Shown here in pieces: positions 1-8,830 of a stretch of DNA of 64,000 nt (its first letter is position 1; each line of letters begins with the position of its first letter). The position numbers and the translations under genes were made by a program. The notes under the pieces were generated by a model. It was not told where the DNA came from. It worked only from the letters and a program-made list of their open reading frames with translations, and made no database searches. The DNA is taken from assembly GCF_029167105.1 (NCBI RefSeq), contig NZ_JARFML010000001.1:1-64000 (forward strand). Direction: 5' to 3'. Origin of the DNA: Bradyrhizobium yuanmingense. Lineage in GTDB: Bacteria > Pseudomonadota > Alphaproteobacteria > Rhizobiales > Xanthobacteraceae.

Positions 1-148
1 CGAGGACGGCAAGGAAGAAAACCCCGTCAACCTCGACCCGCGCATGGCCAAGCTCGCCGGCGGCGTCCACCGCCTCGACGGCCAGCTCATGGTCGTCCTC
101 GACGTCGACCGCGTCCTCGAGCTCGCACCCGAGATGATGGCGGCCTGA
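1..148 (+). CDS. cheW: CheW chemotaxis coupling protein, C-terminal fragment
   Basis: Only the last 48 codons are in the window, read from base 2 to the TGA at 146-148. The fragment ends in a LDGQLMVVLDVDRVL segment, the typical last beta strand and helix of a CheW-like domain. CheW links the CheA kinase to methyl-accepting receptors at the inner face of the membrane. It lies 72 bp upstream of cheY and in the same direction as cheY-cheB-cheR, the usual order of an alphaproteobacterial che operon, and this context carries most of the call. The short fragment alone could also be the CheW-like tail of another protein. Confidence 0.8.
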   Translation, partial: EDGKEENPVNLDPRMAKLAGGVHRLDGQLMVVLDVDRVLELAPEMMAA

Positions 149-220
149 TACGGCGGCATTGCCGCCGAGGGACTTGCGATTGGAAGTGCCCCCGCAAAGG
201 GGAAGAAAGCAGAGGTTCAC

Positions 221-586
221 ATGCGAACTTGTCTCGTCGTCGATGATTCCAGCGTCATCCGAAAGGTTGCGCGCCGGATCCTGGAGGGGCTCGACTTCCA
301 GATCCTCGAAGCCGAGGACGGTGAGAAGGCGCTGGAGGCTTGCAAGCGCGGCCTGCCCGACGCGGTGCTGCTCGACTGGAACATGCCGGTCATGGATGGC
401 TACGAGTTCCTCGGCCATCTCCGGCGCATGCCCGGCGGCGACCAGCCCAAGGTGGTGTTCTGCACCACCGAGAACGACGTCGCGCATATCGCGCGCGCGC
501 TGCACGCCGGCGCCAACGAATACATCATGAAGCCGTTCGACAAGGACATCGTGACGGCGAAGTTTCAGGAAGTCGGCCTGATCTGA
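221..586 (+). CDS. cheY: CheY chemotaxis response regulator
   Basis: A 121-residue stand-alone receiver domain with no output domain, the normal size for CheY. The acidic pair is at D8-D9, the phospho-acceptor is D52 in the LLDWNMP motif, the switch threonines follow FCTT at about residues 82-83, and the conserved lysine is K104 in IMKPF. It relays CheA phosphorylation to the flagellar switch, or acts as a phosphate sink where several CheY proteins exist. An AGAGG ribosome binding site precedes the ATG. It lies between cheW and cheB in one operon. Which of the two roles it plays cannot be read from the sequence. Confidence 0.92.
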   Translation: MRTCLVVDDSSVIRKVARRILEGLDFQILEAEDGEKALEACKRGLPDAVLLDWNMPVMDGYEFLGHLRRMPGGDQPKVVFCTTENDVAHIARALHAGANEYIMKPFDKDIVTAKFQEVGLI

Positions 587-661
587 GCGATCGCCCGGAG
601 GCTGAACGGATCCTTCGGCGTTTGTTTTCAACTGAACCGTTTCAGTCTGAGTTGGTGGGTA

Positions 662-1849
662 ATGAGTGTTGCGTTCGCAGGTAATTCGACCACGGGCACG
701 TCGCGCGAAACCGGGCCGCTGCGGGTGATGATCGTCGACGACTCCGTCGTCATCCGCGGTCTGATCTCGCGCTGGATCGGTGCCGAGCACGACATGGAGG
801 TCGCGGCCTCGCTGCGCACCGGGCTCGAGGCGGTCAACCAGCTCGAGCGCATCAATCCCGATGTTGCCGTGCTCGACATCGAAATGCCCGAGCTCGATGG
901 CCTCTCGGCGCTGCCGCAACTGCTCGCCAAGAAGCGCGATCTCGTCATCATCATGGCTTCGACCCTGACCCGCCGCAACGCGGAGATCAGCTTCAAGGCG
1001 TTGTCGCTCGGCGCGGCCGATTACATTCCCAAGCCGGAATCGACGCGTGAGGCGTCGGCCGCGGACATTTTCCATCACGACCTGATCCAGAAGATCCGCC
1101 ATCTCGGCGCGCGGTTGCGTCGCAAGTCTGCGGTTGCGAGCCCGCCGCTGGCGCCGGCGAGCCCGGCTCCGGTCGCGCGCAGTCCTGTCGCGCGGCCTGC
1201 CGCGCCTGCGCCCGCTCCGGCCCCCTCGTCAGGCTCGGTGTCAACGCGTCCGTTCTCGACCCAGACGCCCAAGGTGCTGCTGATCGGCTCCTCGACCGGC
1301 GGCCCTCAGGCACTGATGGCGCTCGTCACCGAGCTCGGCCCCGTGATCGATCGCTTCCCGGTGCTGATCACCCAGCACATGCCGCCGACCTTCACCACCA
1401 TCCTGGCCGAGCATCTGGCGCGCTCGAGCCGCCGGCCGGCGGCCGAGGCGGTCGACGGCGAGCCGGTGAAGCCGGGACGGATCTACCTCGCACCGGGCGG
1501 CAAGCACATGCGCATCACGCGCAGCGGCGCCGATCCTGTGATCGCGCTCGACGACGGCCCCGCCGTCAATTTCTGCAAGCCTGCGGTCGATCCGCTCTTC
1601 ACCTCCGCCATCGACGTCTGGCACGGCAACATCCTCTCGGTGATCTTGACCGGCATGGGCTCGGACGGCATGCGCGGCGGCAAGGACGTCGTCGCGGCCG
1701 GCGGCAGCGTGATTGCGCAGGACGAAGCCTCCAGCGTGGTCTGGGGCATGCCCGGCGCGGCGGCCAATGCCGGCATCTGCGCGGCGATCCTGCCGCTCAA
1801 CCAGATCGGCGCCAAGGTCAACCGCCTGTTCGCGGGAGACCGCTCGTGA
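662..1849 (+). CDS. cheB: CheB protein-glutamate methylesterase
   Basis: 395 residues with an N-terminal receiver (phospho-acceptor D72 in VLDIEMP), an Ala/Pro-rich linker at about residues 155-200, and a C-terminal CheB methylesterase domain. The catalytic triad is visible: Ser in IGSSTGG (about S211), His in ITQHMP (H239) and Asp in GMGSDG (D335). It removes methyl groups from receptor glutamates and may also deamidate glutamines, which gives adaptation. The stop overlaps the GTG start of cheR by 4 bp, so the two opposing enzymes are probably translationally coupled. The linker is long but not unusual for high-GC rhizobia. Confidence 0.95.
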   Translation: MSVAFAGNSTTGTSRETGPLRVMIVDDSVVIRGLISRWIGAEHDMEVAASLRTGLEAVNQLERINPDVAVLDIEMPELDGLSALPQLLAKKRDLVIIMASTLTRRNAEISFKALSLGAADYIPKPESTREASAADIFHHDLIQKIRHLGARLRRKSAVASPPLAPASPAPVARSPVARPAAPAPAPAPSSGSVSTRPFSTQTPKVLLIGSSTGGPQALMALVTELGPVIDRFPVLITQHMPPTFTTILAEHLARSSRRPAAEAVDGEPVKPGRIYLAPGGKHMRITRSGADPVIALDDGPAVNFCKPAVDPLFTSAIDVWHGNILSVILTGMGSDGMRGGKDVVAAGGSVIAQDEASSVVWGMPGAAANAGICAAILPLNQIGAKVNRLFAGDRS

Positions 1850-2718
1850 CGCCCGCAGATTACGACTATCTGCGCAAGTTCCTGAAAGAGCGCTCTGGTC
1901 TCGATCTCTCCGCCGACAAGCAATATCTGGTCGAGAGCCGGCTGCTGCCGCTTGCCCGCAAGGCAAGCCTTCCCGGCATCCCCGATCTCGTCCTGAAGAT
2001 CAGGAACGGCGACGGCCGCGTTGCGACCGACGTGGTCGAAGCGATGACCACCAACGAGACGTTCTTCTATCGCGACAAGATCCCGTTCGATCACCTGCGC
2101 GACACCATCCTGCCGGGCTTGATCCAGGCGCGTGCGGCGCGCAAGTCACTGCGCATCTGGTCGGCGGCCTCCTCGACCGGGCAGGAGCCCTATTCGATCG
2201 CGATGTGCGTCAAGGAGATGGGCGCGGCTCTCGCCGGCTGGCGCATCGAGATCGTCGCTACCGATCTCTCGCAGGAGGTGCTGGAGAAATCCAAGGCCGG
2301 CCTCTACAGCCAGTTCGAGGTGCAGCGCGGCCTGCCGATCCAGCATCTGGTGAAATACTTCACGCAAACCGGCGAGCTCTGGCAGCTCAACGCCGACATT
2401 CGCGCCATGGTGCAGTTCCGCCAGCTCAATCTGCTGCAGGACTTCTCCCATCTCGGCACGTTCGACGTGATCTTCTGCCGCAACGTGCTGATCTATTTCG
2501 ACCAGGACACCAAGGCGGTGATTTTCGAGCGCATGGCGAAGGCGATGGAGGCCGACGGCACGCTGCTGCTCGGAGCGGCCGAATCCGTCGTCGGCATCAC
2601 GGACGCGTTCCGGCCCATCGCCGATCGCCGCGGCCTCTATCAGCTCAACCCCGCTCGCTCCGGCCGTCCGATGGGCGGATTGATGCCGCCGTCGCTCAAG
2701 ATCGCCGCGACGAGGTGA
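1846..2718 (+). CDS. cheR: CheR chemotaxis protein methyltransferase
   Basis: 290 residues, the usual CheR length. The N-terminal helical domain carries [10 protein letters not shown], followed by a SAM-binding domain with [17 protein letters not shown] and the [13 protein letters not shown] segment, all CheR hallmarks. It methylates glutamates on chemoreceptors using S-adenosylmethionine. The GTG start at 1846 sits inside the last codons of cheB (GTGA overlap), so start assignment is firm. No C-terminal pentapeptide-binding extension is obvious. It is the last gene of the che run; a palindromic repeat follows and probably ends the transcript. Confidence 0.95.
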   Translation: MTPADYDYLRKFLKERSGLDLSADKQYLVESRLLPLARKASLPGIPDLVLKIRNGDGRVATDVVEAMTTNETFFYRDKIPFDHLRDTILPGLIQARAARKSLRIWSAASSTGQEPYSIAMCVKEMGAALAGWRIEIVATDLSQEVLEKSKAGLYSQFEVQRGLPIQHLVKYFTQTGELWQLNADIRAMVQFRQLNLLQDFSHLGTFDVIFCRNVLIYFDQDTKAVIFERMAKAMEADGTLLLGAAESVVGITDAFRPIADRRGLYQLNPARSGRPMGGLMPPSLKIAATR

Positions 2719-2728
2719 TTTTTCTTCC

Positions 2729-2872
2729 TTCTCCCCTTGTGGCGCGAAGCGCCGGATGAGGGGTTGCTTCAGCAAACTCAAATCGTGAGAGATCGGCTCG
2801 TGGAGAGAGACCCCTCACCCGTCTCGCCGCTCCGCGGCGAGCCACCCTCTCCCACAAGGGGCGAGGGTGAAG
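2729..2872. repeat. Intergenic palindromic repeat, CCCTCTCCC family
   Basis: The segment has C-rich and G-rich complementary blocks (CTTCTCCCCTTGTGG, then CCCTCACCCG, then ACCCTCTCCCACAAGGGG) that can fold into long hairpins. Related blocks recur at about 27758-27878 and 43503-43640. It lies between the convergent cheR and yjfC-like genes and may terminate both transcripts. This is a dispersed non-coding repeat typical of Bradyrhizobium-type genomes; no ORF in it is credible. Confidence 0.7.
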
Positions 2873-2884
2873 AGGAGCGCACCC

Positions 2885-4045
2885 TCACAAAATCGCATGC
2901 GGGAGAAAGCGCGAGCGGTTGCCCGTGATCGGGCTCTCGTCCTCGCGGATCGATATCCCGCAGGGCTCGTGGTTCACCAGCCAGCTTCCGATCACCGGAT
3001 AAAAGCCCGAAAAGTTCGGCAGCGGTGCCAGCGCCTGGCGCACGAAGCCTTCGGCGCCGTACGGCCCCGTCTGCTCGTCGAGTGGCATGCCGCCGGAGAC
3101 CAGCGTGACATTGGCGCCTTCGCGCGACAGCAGCGGCTTGCGCACATAGGACGTGCCGAGCTCGGCGGCGCGCGGATCATCCTCGAAGAAGGCCGGCAGC
3201 AAATTGGGATGGTTCGGAGACATCTCCCAGAGCAGCGGCAAGATGCCCTTGTTGGAGAGCACCGCCTTCCACGGCGGTTCGATCCAGCGCGTCGGAGCAT
3301 CCTTCAGCTTTGCGCCGAAGGTGTCCTGGAACATCCATTCCCAAGGGTAGAGCTTGAAGGCGAGCGCGATGTCGTTCTCGCCGAGATCGACAAAGCCGCT
3401 GGCCTCGTCGCGCCAGCCGACCTGCTCGATGTCGAGCAGCGTCGTCGAGAGTCCTGCCTGGCGCGCGGTGTCTTCGAGATAAGCGAGCGTGCCGGCGTCC
3501 TCTTCGTTGCCGGTGATCCCTGTGAGATGGAGGTGACGGCTCCCAGCGATCTCCTTCCATGCCGCGATCAGCCGCTCGTGGATGGAGTTGAATTGGTCGG
3601 CACGCGAGGGGATGACACGGCGTTCGATCGCCTGTTCGAGCCAGGTCCATTGGAACACCGCGGCCTCGAAGATCGAGGTCGGCGTGTCCGCGTTGTATTC
3701 GAGCAGCTTTGCCGGCGACCTGCCGTCGAACCTCAGATCGAGCCGGCCGTAGAGGCTGCGGTCGTCGCGCTTCCAGCTCTCGGCAATCAGGCCCCAGAAC
3801 GCTTCCGGAATCTTCAAGCGCCGCAAGAAGCGCTCGTCGCCGATGACGCGGCCGGCAAGCTCCAAGCACATCGCGTCGATCTCGCCGGTCGGCGCCTCGA
3901 TGCTGCGCTCGATCTCGTCCAGCGTGAAGCCGTAATAGGCGCGCTCGTCCCAATAGCGCTCGCCGTCGATGGTGTGGAAGACGAAGCCGCATCGTGCCGC
4001 GGTCTCTCGCCAGTCGTCGCGCTCCAGGCAAGTGATGCGCTGCAT
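2885..4045 (-). CDS. Glutathionylspermidine synthase-like ATP-grasp protein (YjfC/YgiC family)
   Basis: 386 residues matching the C-terminal synthetase-like half of glutathionylspermidine synthase (GSP_synth family). The YNADTPTSIFEAAVFQW signature, KPLLSREGANV loop and PVIGSW...GISIREDES tail are characteristic of YgiC/YjfC proteins and of the pre-ATP-grasp/ATP-grasp fold. There is no amidase half. Characterised relatives suggest ATP-dependent ligation, but the E. coli YgiC and YjfC substrates are not established, so spermidine/glutathione activity should not be assumed. It is the last gene of a minus-strand operon with a DUF350 protein and a YjfM/YgiB-like protein; only 3 bp separate it from the middle gene. 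Confidence 0.88.
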   Translation of the reverse strand: MQRITCLERDDWRETAARCGFVFHTIDGERYWDERAYYGFTLDEIERSIEAPTGEIDAMCLELAGRVIGDERFLRRLKIPEAFWGLIAESWKRDDRSLYGRLDLRFDGRSPAKLLEYNADTPTSIFEAAVFQWTWLEQAIERRVIPSRADQFNSIHERLIAAWKEIAGSRHLHLTGITGNEEDAGTLAYLEDTARQAGLSTTLLDIEQVGWRDEASGFVDLGENDIALAFKLYPWEWMFQDTFGAKLKDAPTRWIEPPWKAVLSNKGILPLLWEMSPNHPNLLPAFFEDDPRAAELGTSYVRKPLLSREGANVTLVSGGMPLDEQTGPYGAEGFVRQALAPLPNFSGFYPVIGSWLVNHEPCGISIREDESPITGNRSRFLPHAIL

Positions 4046-4048
4046 GGA

Positions 4049-4444
4049 TCAGCCGCCGCCCGAGAAGCCGTGGCCGAACGAGCCGAAGCCGCCGCGGCTG
4101 ACACTGCTGTGGCCGGAATCGGACGACGTGCCCGGCGACGAATGGCTCGATGAATCGCTGCCGTAGAAGCTCGATCGCGACGACCAGCGCGAGCTGCTGC
4201 CACCCGACGAACTGCTGCTGCTGGTGCAGGTCGTGGTCGTCTGCCCTGGCACGGCGCCGGGAGAGGGCTCGCAATTCTGCCGCGGCATCAAGGTGTAGGC
4301 GGTGGCGCCGACGGCGATCGTGCCCATCACCAGCAGCGCGACGTGGCCGGAGCGCTTCACTGGCTCCCTCGGCGGCAGCGGCAGGTCCGCCGGCAGGCGC
4401 GGCCGGCGCCTGCCAAACTCCTTGCTGGTGGGTTTGTCGGCCAT
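4049..4444 (-). CDS. Small single-span membrane protein, Ser/Gly-rich, YgiB/YjfM-like (DUF1190-type tail)
   Basis: 131 residues: a basic proline-rich N-terminus, one hydrophobic helix at about 33-53 (HVALLVMGTIAVGATAYTL), a cysteine pair, then a low-complexity Ser-rich stretch and a SRGGFGSFGHGFSGGG C-terminus. The RGGFG element is shared with E. coli YgiB/YjfM (DUF1190). Its position between a DUF350 gene and a YjfC-like gene supports the match, because E. coli yjfL-yjfM-yjfC has the same order. Overall similarity is low because the chain is low complexity, so the family call rests on tail and context. Function is unknown. Confidence 0.7.
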   Translation of the reverse strand: MADKPTSKEFGRRRPRLPADLPLPPREPVKRSGHVALLVMGTIAVGATAYTLMPRQNCEPSPGAVPGQTTTTCTSSSSSSGGSSSRWSSRSSFYGSDSSSHSSPGTSSDSGHSSVSRGGFGSFGHGFSGGG

Positions 4445-4461
4445 ATCACTTCGCTATCATG

Positions 4462-4866
4462 TCAGTAGATCATGCTGGCGGCGTTGAGGAGCCCCGCGGC
4501 GAGCGAGGACAGGCCGAGCCAGATCGCGGGGGCAAGCTCGCCGTCGTCGATACGCCTCGACAAGTCCGGCACCGGAACCTTGACGAGATAGAACACGATG
4601 ACCTGCACGATGAGCGCGATCGTCGCCCAGATCAGGCAGTCCAGCACGTTCGCCGAATGCGCGATGGCGCTGACCAGCGGCGCCACGAAGCCGAGCAGGC
4701 TGAGCCCGAGCGCGATCGCCGCGGCCGGCTGGTTGTCGCGAATGAGCTGGAATTCGTTATGGGCCGTGATGCGGGTGTAGACGAACAGATAGGCCACGAC
4801 CGCGATCAGCCCGGTGCAGAAATAGACCAGGAAGGCGGGCAGGCCGGCGAGTGATTGCAGGATCAT
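4462..4866 (-). CDS. DUF350 (YjfL-type) inner-membrane protein
   Basis: 134 residues with four predicted membrane segments (about 7-28, 49-70, 77-97 and 112-130) and an acidic/basic loop with VPDLSRRI before the last helix, the pattern of DUF350 proteins such as YjfL. It is the first gene of the three-gene minus-strand unit, 17 bp ahead of the YgiB/YjfM-like gene. No catalytic residues are apparent. DUF350 proteins often occur in tandem and in envelope-stress contexts, and their function is not settled. The start just inside the preceding intergenic gap fits the family length. Confidence 0.8.
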   Translation of the reverse strand: MILQSLAGLPAFLVYFCTGLIAVVAYLFVYTRITAHNEFQLIRDNQPAAAIALGLSLLGFVAPLVSAIAHSANVLDCLIWATIALIVQVIVFYLVKVPVPDLSRRIDDGELAPAIWLGLSSLAAGLLNAASMIY

Positions 4867-4949
4867 CGTTCCCCCATCGTGCAGCGACCATTCGTCGGCA
4901 GGGGAAGGCTAGTGGTTCAAACGTTAAGCTTCCGATGAAGCGTCCCTCC

Positions 4950-4981
4950 AAAAACGAAAACCCCGCCATTTGCGGCGGGGT
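4950..4981 (-). terminator. Rho-independent terminator downstream of ctrA
   Basis: Read on the minus strand, an 8-bp GC-rich stem (ACCCCGCC paired with GGCGGGGT, hexanucleotide loop) is followed by a T-rich run (TTTTCGTTTTT). It lies about 50 bp after the ctrA stop, in the right orientation for ctrA and upstream of the DUF350 operon, so it separates the two minus-strand units. Confidence 0.85.
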
Positions 4982-5032
4982 CCAGGCTGGGAGGAGCGAG
5001 CCTGACTGGGCTCGCGACGTAAACCCCAGGGA

Positions 5033-5734
<702 letters not shown>

Positions 5735-5813
5735 GCCAGTTCCCCATAGTCGCCGCTCCTGGGCGTCAGGTCGGCCGCATTCGCGGCACTCAACAAAACG
5801 CCTTTGAACAACT

Positions 5814-6005
5814 GATTCGGATCCTGACAACAGATGGTTAACAAAGTCTGATTCTGGAACGCAAGTCCCCCCGGTGCAATTTTTGTCGAATCGCCCTAAG
5901 GTCTTGCGCGCGAAGCAGCTTTCGTCACCCGATTCCGTTCAAGTTCCACTTTAAGAGACGGGCCTAACCGACTCCCGCGACTCAGCCTTCTTCTGAAGGG
6001 GAGTC
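5814..6005. promoter_or_regulatory. Cluster of seven GANTC (CcrM methylation) sites in the ctrA-fliI promoter region
   Basis: GANTC occurs at 5814-5818, 5850-5854, 5888-5892, 5931-5935, 5970-5974, 5979-5983 and 6001-6005. CcrM methylates the adenine of GANTC in alphaproteobacteria, and GcrA or the methylation state tunes promoters such as Caulobacter ctrA P1. The 462-bp gap 5735-6196 also holds a TTAACC half-site (TTAA at 5838-5841, read on the minus strand), which may be part of a CtrA autoregulatory box, and TTAA at 6037, 6061 and 6090. No full TTAA-N7-TTAA site was found here. No gene is seen in the gap apart from the mini-ORF leader of fliI. Confidence 0.65.
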
Positions 6006-6137
6006 ACGCTCAGTCTCAAAGACAGTGACGCAATGATTAATGATGCGGGTAAACACGAAGTTAAGCGCCGTTCAGAAATATGGCGAAACTTAAGGTTTTC
6101 ACCGTGATGTCCCGGGATCACCGAAGGCGACCATCTC

Positions 6138-6199
6138 ATGAGGATCCTCATATGAAGGCGCGCTGCTGATGAAGGCCCCCCTATGAAGGCGCTCCTATG
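6138..6199 (+). promoter_or_regulatory. fliI leader: four chained five-codon mini-ORFs ending at the fliI start
   Basis: Starts at 6138, 6152, 6169 and 6183 each open a five-codon ORF (MRILI, MKARC, MKAPL, MKALL). Each stop overlaps the next ATG (ATGA, TGATG, ATGA), and the last stop at 6198-6200 overlaps the fliI ATG at 6197. The ATGAAGGC core recurs four times at 14-17 bp spacing, so tandem duplication of the start region is the likely origin. The effect could be re-initiation or ribosome-loading control of fliI. It is directly visible in sequence; translation of the mini-ORFs is not shown. Confidence 0.6.
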
Positions 6200-7522
6200 A
6201 AGGCCCTTGCCGAACAGATCGGCGACATCGACGGCATCAACATCTATGGCCGCGTCGTCGGCGTTCGCGGTCTGATGGTCGAGGTGGCCGGCCCTATCCA
6301 CGCGATGTCGGTCGGCGCGCGGCTGGTGATCGAGACCGGCGCCAACCGCACCATTCCGTGCGAGGTGATCGGCTTCTCCGGCAACAATGCCGTGGTGATG
6401 CCGTTCGCCGGCCTCGAGGGCGTGCGCCGCGGCTGCAAGGCGGTCATCGCCAATGCCGCCAATCAGGTGCGGCCGTCCGCGGCCTGGCTGGGACGCGTCG
6501 TCAATGCGCTGGGCGAGCCGATCGACGGCAAGGGGCCGCTGCCGCAGGGCTCTTCGCCGATGCCGTTCCGCAATACGCCGCCGCCCGCCCATTCGCGCAA
6601 GCGCGTCGGCAGCCCGCTCGATCTCGGCGTGCGCGCCATGAACACCTTCCTCACCTGCTGCCGCGGTCAGCGCATGGGCATCTTCGCAGGCTCCGGCGTT
6701 GGCAAGTCGGTGCTGCTGTCGATGCTGGCGCGCAACGTCGATGCCGATGTCAGCGTCATCGGGCTGATCGGCGAACGCGGTCGCGAGGTGCAGGAATTCC
6801 TTCAGGACGATCTCGGCGAGGAGGGCCTCGCGCGCTCGGTCGTGGTGGTCGCGACCTCCGACGAGCCGGCGCTGATGCGCCGCCAGGCGGCCTACCTGAC
6901 GCTCGCGGTCGCCGAATATTTTCGCGACGAGGAAAAGGACGTGCTCTGCCTGATGGACTCGGTGACGCGCTTTGCCATGGCCCAGCGCGAGATCGGCCTG
7001 TCCGCAGGCGAGCCGCCCACCGCAAAGGGCTATACGCCGACCGTTTTCACCGAGTTGCCGAAGCTGCTGGAGCGTGCCGGGCCGGGATTGGGCGAGGGCG
7101 CCATCACCGCGATCTTCACGGTGCTGGTCGACGGCGACGACCATAACGAGCCGATCGCCGATGCCGTCCGCGGCATCCTCGACGGCCACATCGTGATGCA
7201 GCGCTCGATCGCCGAGCGCGGTCGCTATCCCGCGATCAACATCCTCAAATCCGTCTCGCGCACGATGCCGAAATCGGCCGATCCGCAGTTCTGGCCGGTC
7301 ATCCAGCGGGCGCGCCAGGTCATGGCAACCTATGCCGACATGGAGGAATTGATCCGTCTCGGCGCCTACCGCGCCGGCTCCAGTCCCGAGGTCGACGAGG
7401 CCATCCGCCTCAACGAGCCGCTGGAAGCCTTCCTGCGCCAGCGCAAGGACGAAAAGGCATCACTCGCGGAGGGCTATCGCCAGTTGGCGCAAATCCTCGG
7501 CAATTTGGAAACGGAACGCTAA
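6197..7522 (+). CDS. fliI: FliI flagellar export ATPase
   Basis: 441 residues of the type III secretion/F1-beta-like ATPase family. Walker A is AGSGVGKS at about 164-171 and Walker B is DVLCLMD at about 248-254; [10 protein letters not shown] and the SRTMP C-terminal motif also fit. FliI powers or regulates export of flagellar rod, hook and filament subunits at the basal body, with FliH and FliJ as partners. The start is the fourth of four repeated ATGAAGGC units; upstream in-frame ATGs run into stops. fliJ follows 121 bp downstream. It is divergent from ctrA, which in Caulobacter regulates early flagellar genes. Confidence 0.95.
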   Translation: MKALAEQIGDIDGINIYGRVVGVRGLMVEVAGPIHAMSVGARLVIETGANRTIPCEVIGFSGNNAVVMPFAGLEGVRRGCKAVIANAANQVRPSAAWLGRVVNALGEPIDGKGPLPQGSSPMPFRNTPPPAHSRKRVGSPLDLGVRAMNTFLTCCRGQRMGIFAGSGVGKSVLLSMLARNVDADVSVIGLIGERGREVQEFLQDDLGEEGLARSVVVVATSDEPALMRRQAAYLTLAVAEYFRDEEKDVLCLMDSVTRFAMAQREIGLSAGEPPTAKGYTPTVFTELPKLLERAGPGLGEGAITAIFTVLVDGDDHNEPIADAVRGILDGHIVMQRSIAERGRYPAINILKSVSRTMPKSADPQFWPVIQRARQVMATYADMEELIRLGAYRAGSSPEVDEAIRLNEPLEAFLRQRKDEKASLAEGYRQLAQILGNLETER

Positions 7523-7643
7523 CTTTGTCCGGTCATCATCCGATCCCACAGAGTAGCAGAGCCGGTCTGGGCCCCCATCGGGCCCGTGGGGTGACCGGTA
7601 TCGTCCCACGTGCAGCGGGGGGACTTCTGGGGAGTACGAGTCG

Positions 7644-8063
7644 ATGAAGTCACGAGATACCCTCATCCGCCTGAAGAAGTTTCAGGTCGACGAGAAGCGC
7701 CGCCGGGTCACCCAGATCGAGACCATGATCGCCGACTTCCAGCGCATGTCGGTCGATCTCGAACGCGAGATCCAGACCGAGCAGGAGCGCGCCGGGATCA
7801 ACGATCCCTCGCACTTCGCCTACCCGACCTACGCCAAAGCCGCGATCCAGCGCCGCGAGAACCTGACCCGTTCGGCCGACGAGCTCAAGGGCCAGCTCGA
7901 GGAAGCCAAGGCCGCACTGGCCGAGGCCTTCGAGGAGCTGAAAAAGGTCGAGCTGCTCGACGAGCGCGACCAGGCCCGCGAGCGTGCCGAGGAGAACGCC
8001 CGCGAGCAGGCCGACCTCGACAGCATCGGCCTGATGCGTGCCCGCATCGGCGCCGTCGCCTGA
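7644..8063 (+). CDS. fliJ: FliJ flagellar export chaperone/stalk protein
   Basis: 139 residues, nearly all alpha-helical and heptad-rich (KKFQVDEKRRRVTQIETMIADF, then a long E/A/K-rich helix), the two-helix coiled coil expected for FliJ. FliJ acts as the rotor-like stalk inside the FliI hexamer and contacts FlhA. The basic N-terminal MKSRDTLIRLKKFQVDEKRR matches alphaproteobacterial FliJ. It follows fliI in the same direction and ends about 40 bp before a strong terminator, so fliI-fliJ look like a two-gene unit. Confidence 0.9.
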   Translation: MKSRDTLIRLKKFQVDEKRRRVTQIETMIADFQRMSVDLEREIQTEQERAGINDPSHFAYPTYAKAAIQRRENLTRSADELKGQLEEAKAALAEAFEELKKVELLDERDQARERAEENAREQADLDSIGLMRARIGAVA

Positions 8064-8101
8064 GCCGCTAGACTAGCGCGAGATCATCCAGGAAATTCCA
8101 G

Positions 8102-8130
8102 AACCCGGACCCGCAAGGTCCGGGTTTTCG
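8102..8130 (+). terminator. Rho-independent terminator after fliJ
   Basis: A 10-bp stem (AACCCGGACC / GGTCCGGGTT) with loop CGCAA is followed by TTTCG. It sits 38 bp after the fliJ stop and separates the flagellar unit from the sigma factor gene. Confidence 0.85.
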
Positions 8131-8247
8131 CATGCGCTGTCCACAGTGTGGCGCCGCGCCCCTTGGTGGTCGGCTTGGCTGCGCGCTATGGTGGTGCGGT
8201 GCCGAGGGTCTGCGCGGAACGCGACGGCCCGCGTGTTGGGGGGCTGA

Positions 8248-8793
8248 ATGCTGACGCCAGCGGAGCTGGTCGGGTTGATCGAGGCGGTGGCGAAGGGCGA
8301 TCAGGCCGCGTTCGAGCGCCTCTACGCCGCCACGCGCGCGAAACTCTATGGCGTCGTGCTCCGTATCTTGCGCAGGCAAGATCTCGCCGAGGAGGTCATT
8401 CAGGAGGCTTACGTCAAGATCTGGAACAGCGCCGGCCAGTTCAATCCGGCCCTGTCGTCGCCGATCACGTGGATGGCCTCGATCGCGCGTAACCGCGCGA
8501 TCGATATCGTCCGCAAGAAGTCGGAAGCCTCCATTGAGGAAGAGCCTCAGGCGATGGAGGTTGCGGCCGAAAGTCCCGATCCGCTGGCCCGCCGCGAGAT
8601 GACCGAGGAGCTGAAGCGGCTCCTGGAATGCATCGGCCGGCTCGAGCCGGACCGTCAGAGGCTCGTGCTGCTCGCCTATTACAACGGCTGGAGCCGGGAG
8701 CAATTGGCGGAGAAGTTTTCAGCGCCGGTCAACACGGTGAAGACGTGGCTGCGGCGCAGCATGCTGGATATCCGGGAGTGCCTCGGACTGTGA
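8248..8793 (+). CDS. ECF sigma factor (SigK/RpoE-like) paired with an RskA-type anti-sigma factor
   Basis: 181 residues with sigma region 2 (AAFERLYAATRAKLYGVVLRILRRQDLAEEVIQEAYVKIWN, here at about 20-60) and region 4 with its helix-turn-helix (YNGWSREQLAEKF...VNTVKTWLRRSM). No region 3, as expected for group 4 sigma factors. The next gene encodes a membrane anti-sigma factor with an RskA domain, so release upon an envelope signal is the likely mode. The ATG has weak ribosome-binding similarity. The target regulon cannot be read from this window. Confidence 0.9.
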   Translation: MLTPAELVGLIEAVAKGDQAAFERLYAATRAKLYGVVLRILRRQDLAEEVIQEAYVKIWNSAGQFNPALSSPITWMASIARNRAIDIVRKKSEASIEEEPQAMEVAAESPDPLARREMTEELKRLLECIGRLEPDRQRLVLLAYYNGWSREQLAEKFSAPVNTVKTWLRRSMLDIRECLGL

Positions 8794-8830
8794 TCGCTTG
8801 GATGATGAGGGTGGTTCTGGACTGCAATTG

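Noticed and set aside
8216..8237. GGAAC-N14-GTT upstream of the ECF sigma gene as an EcfG promoter
   Set aside because: Spacer is about 14 bases, too short for the 17-18 bases between GGAAC and GTT in EcfG promoters. Autoregulation by the local ECF factor remains possible but unshown.
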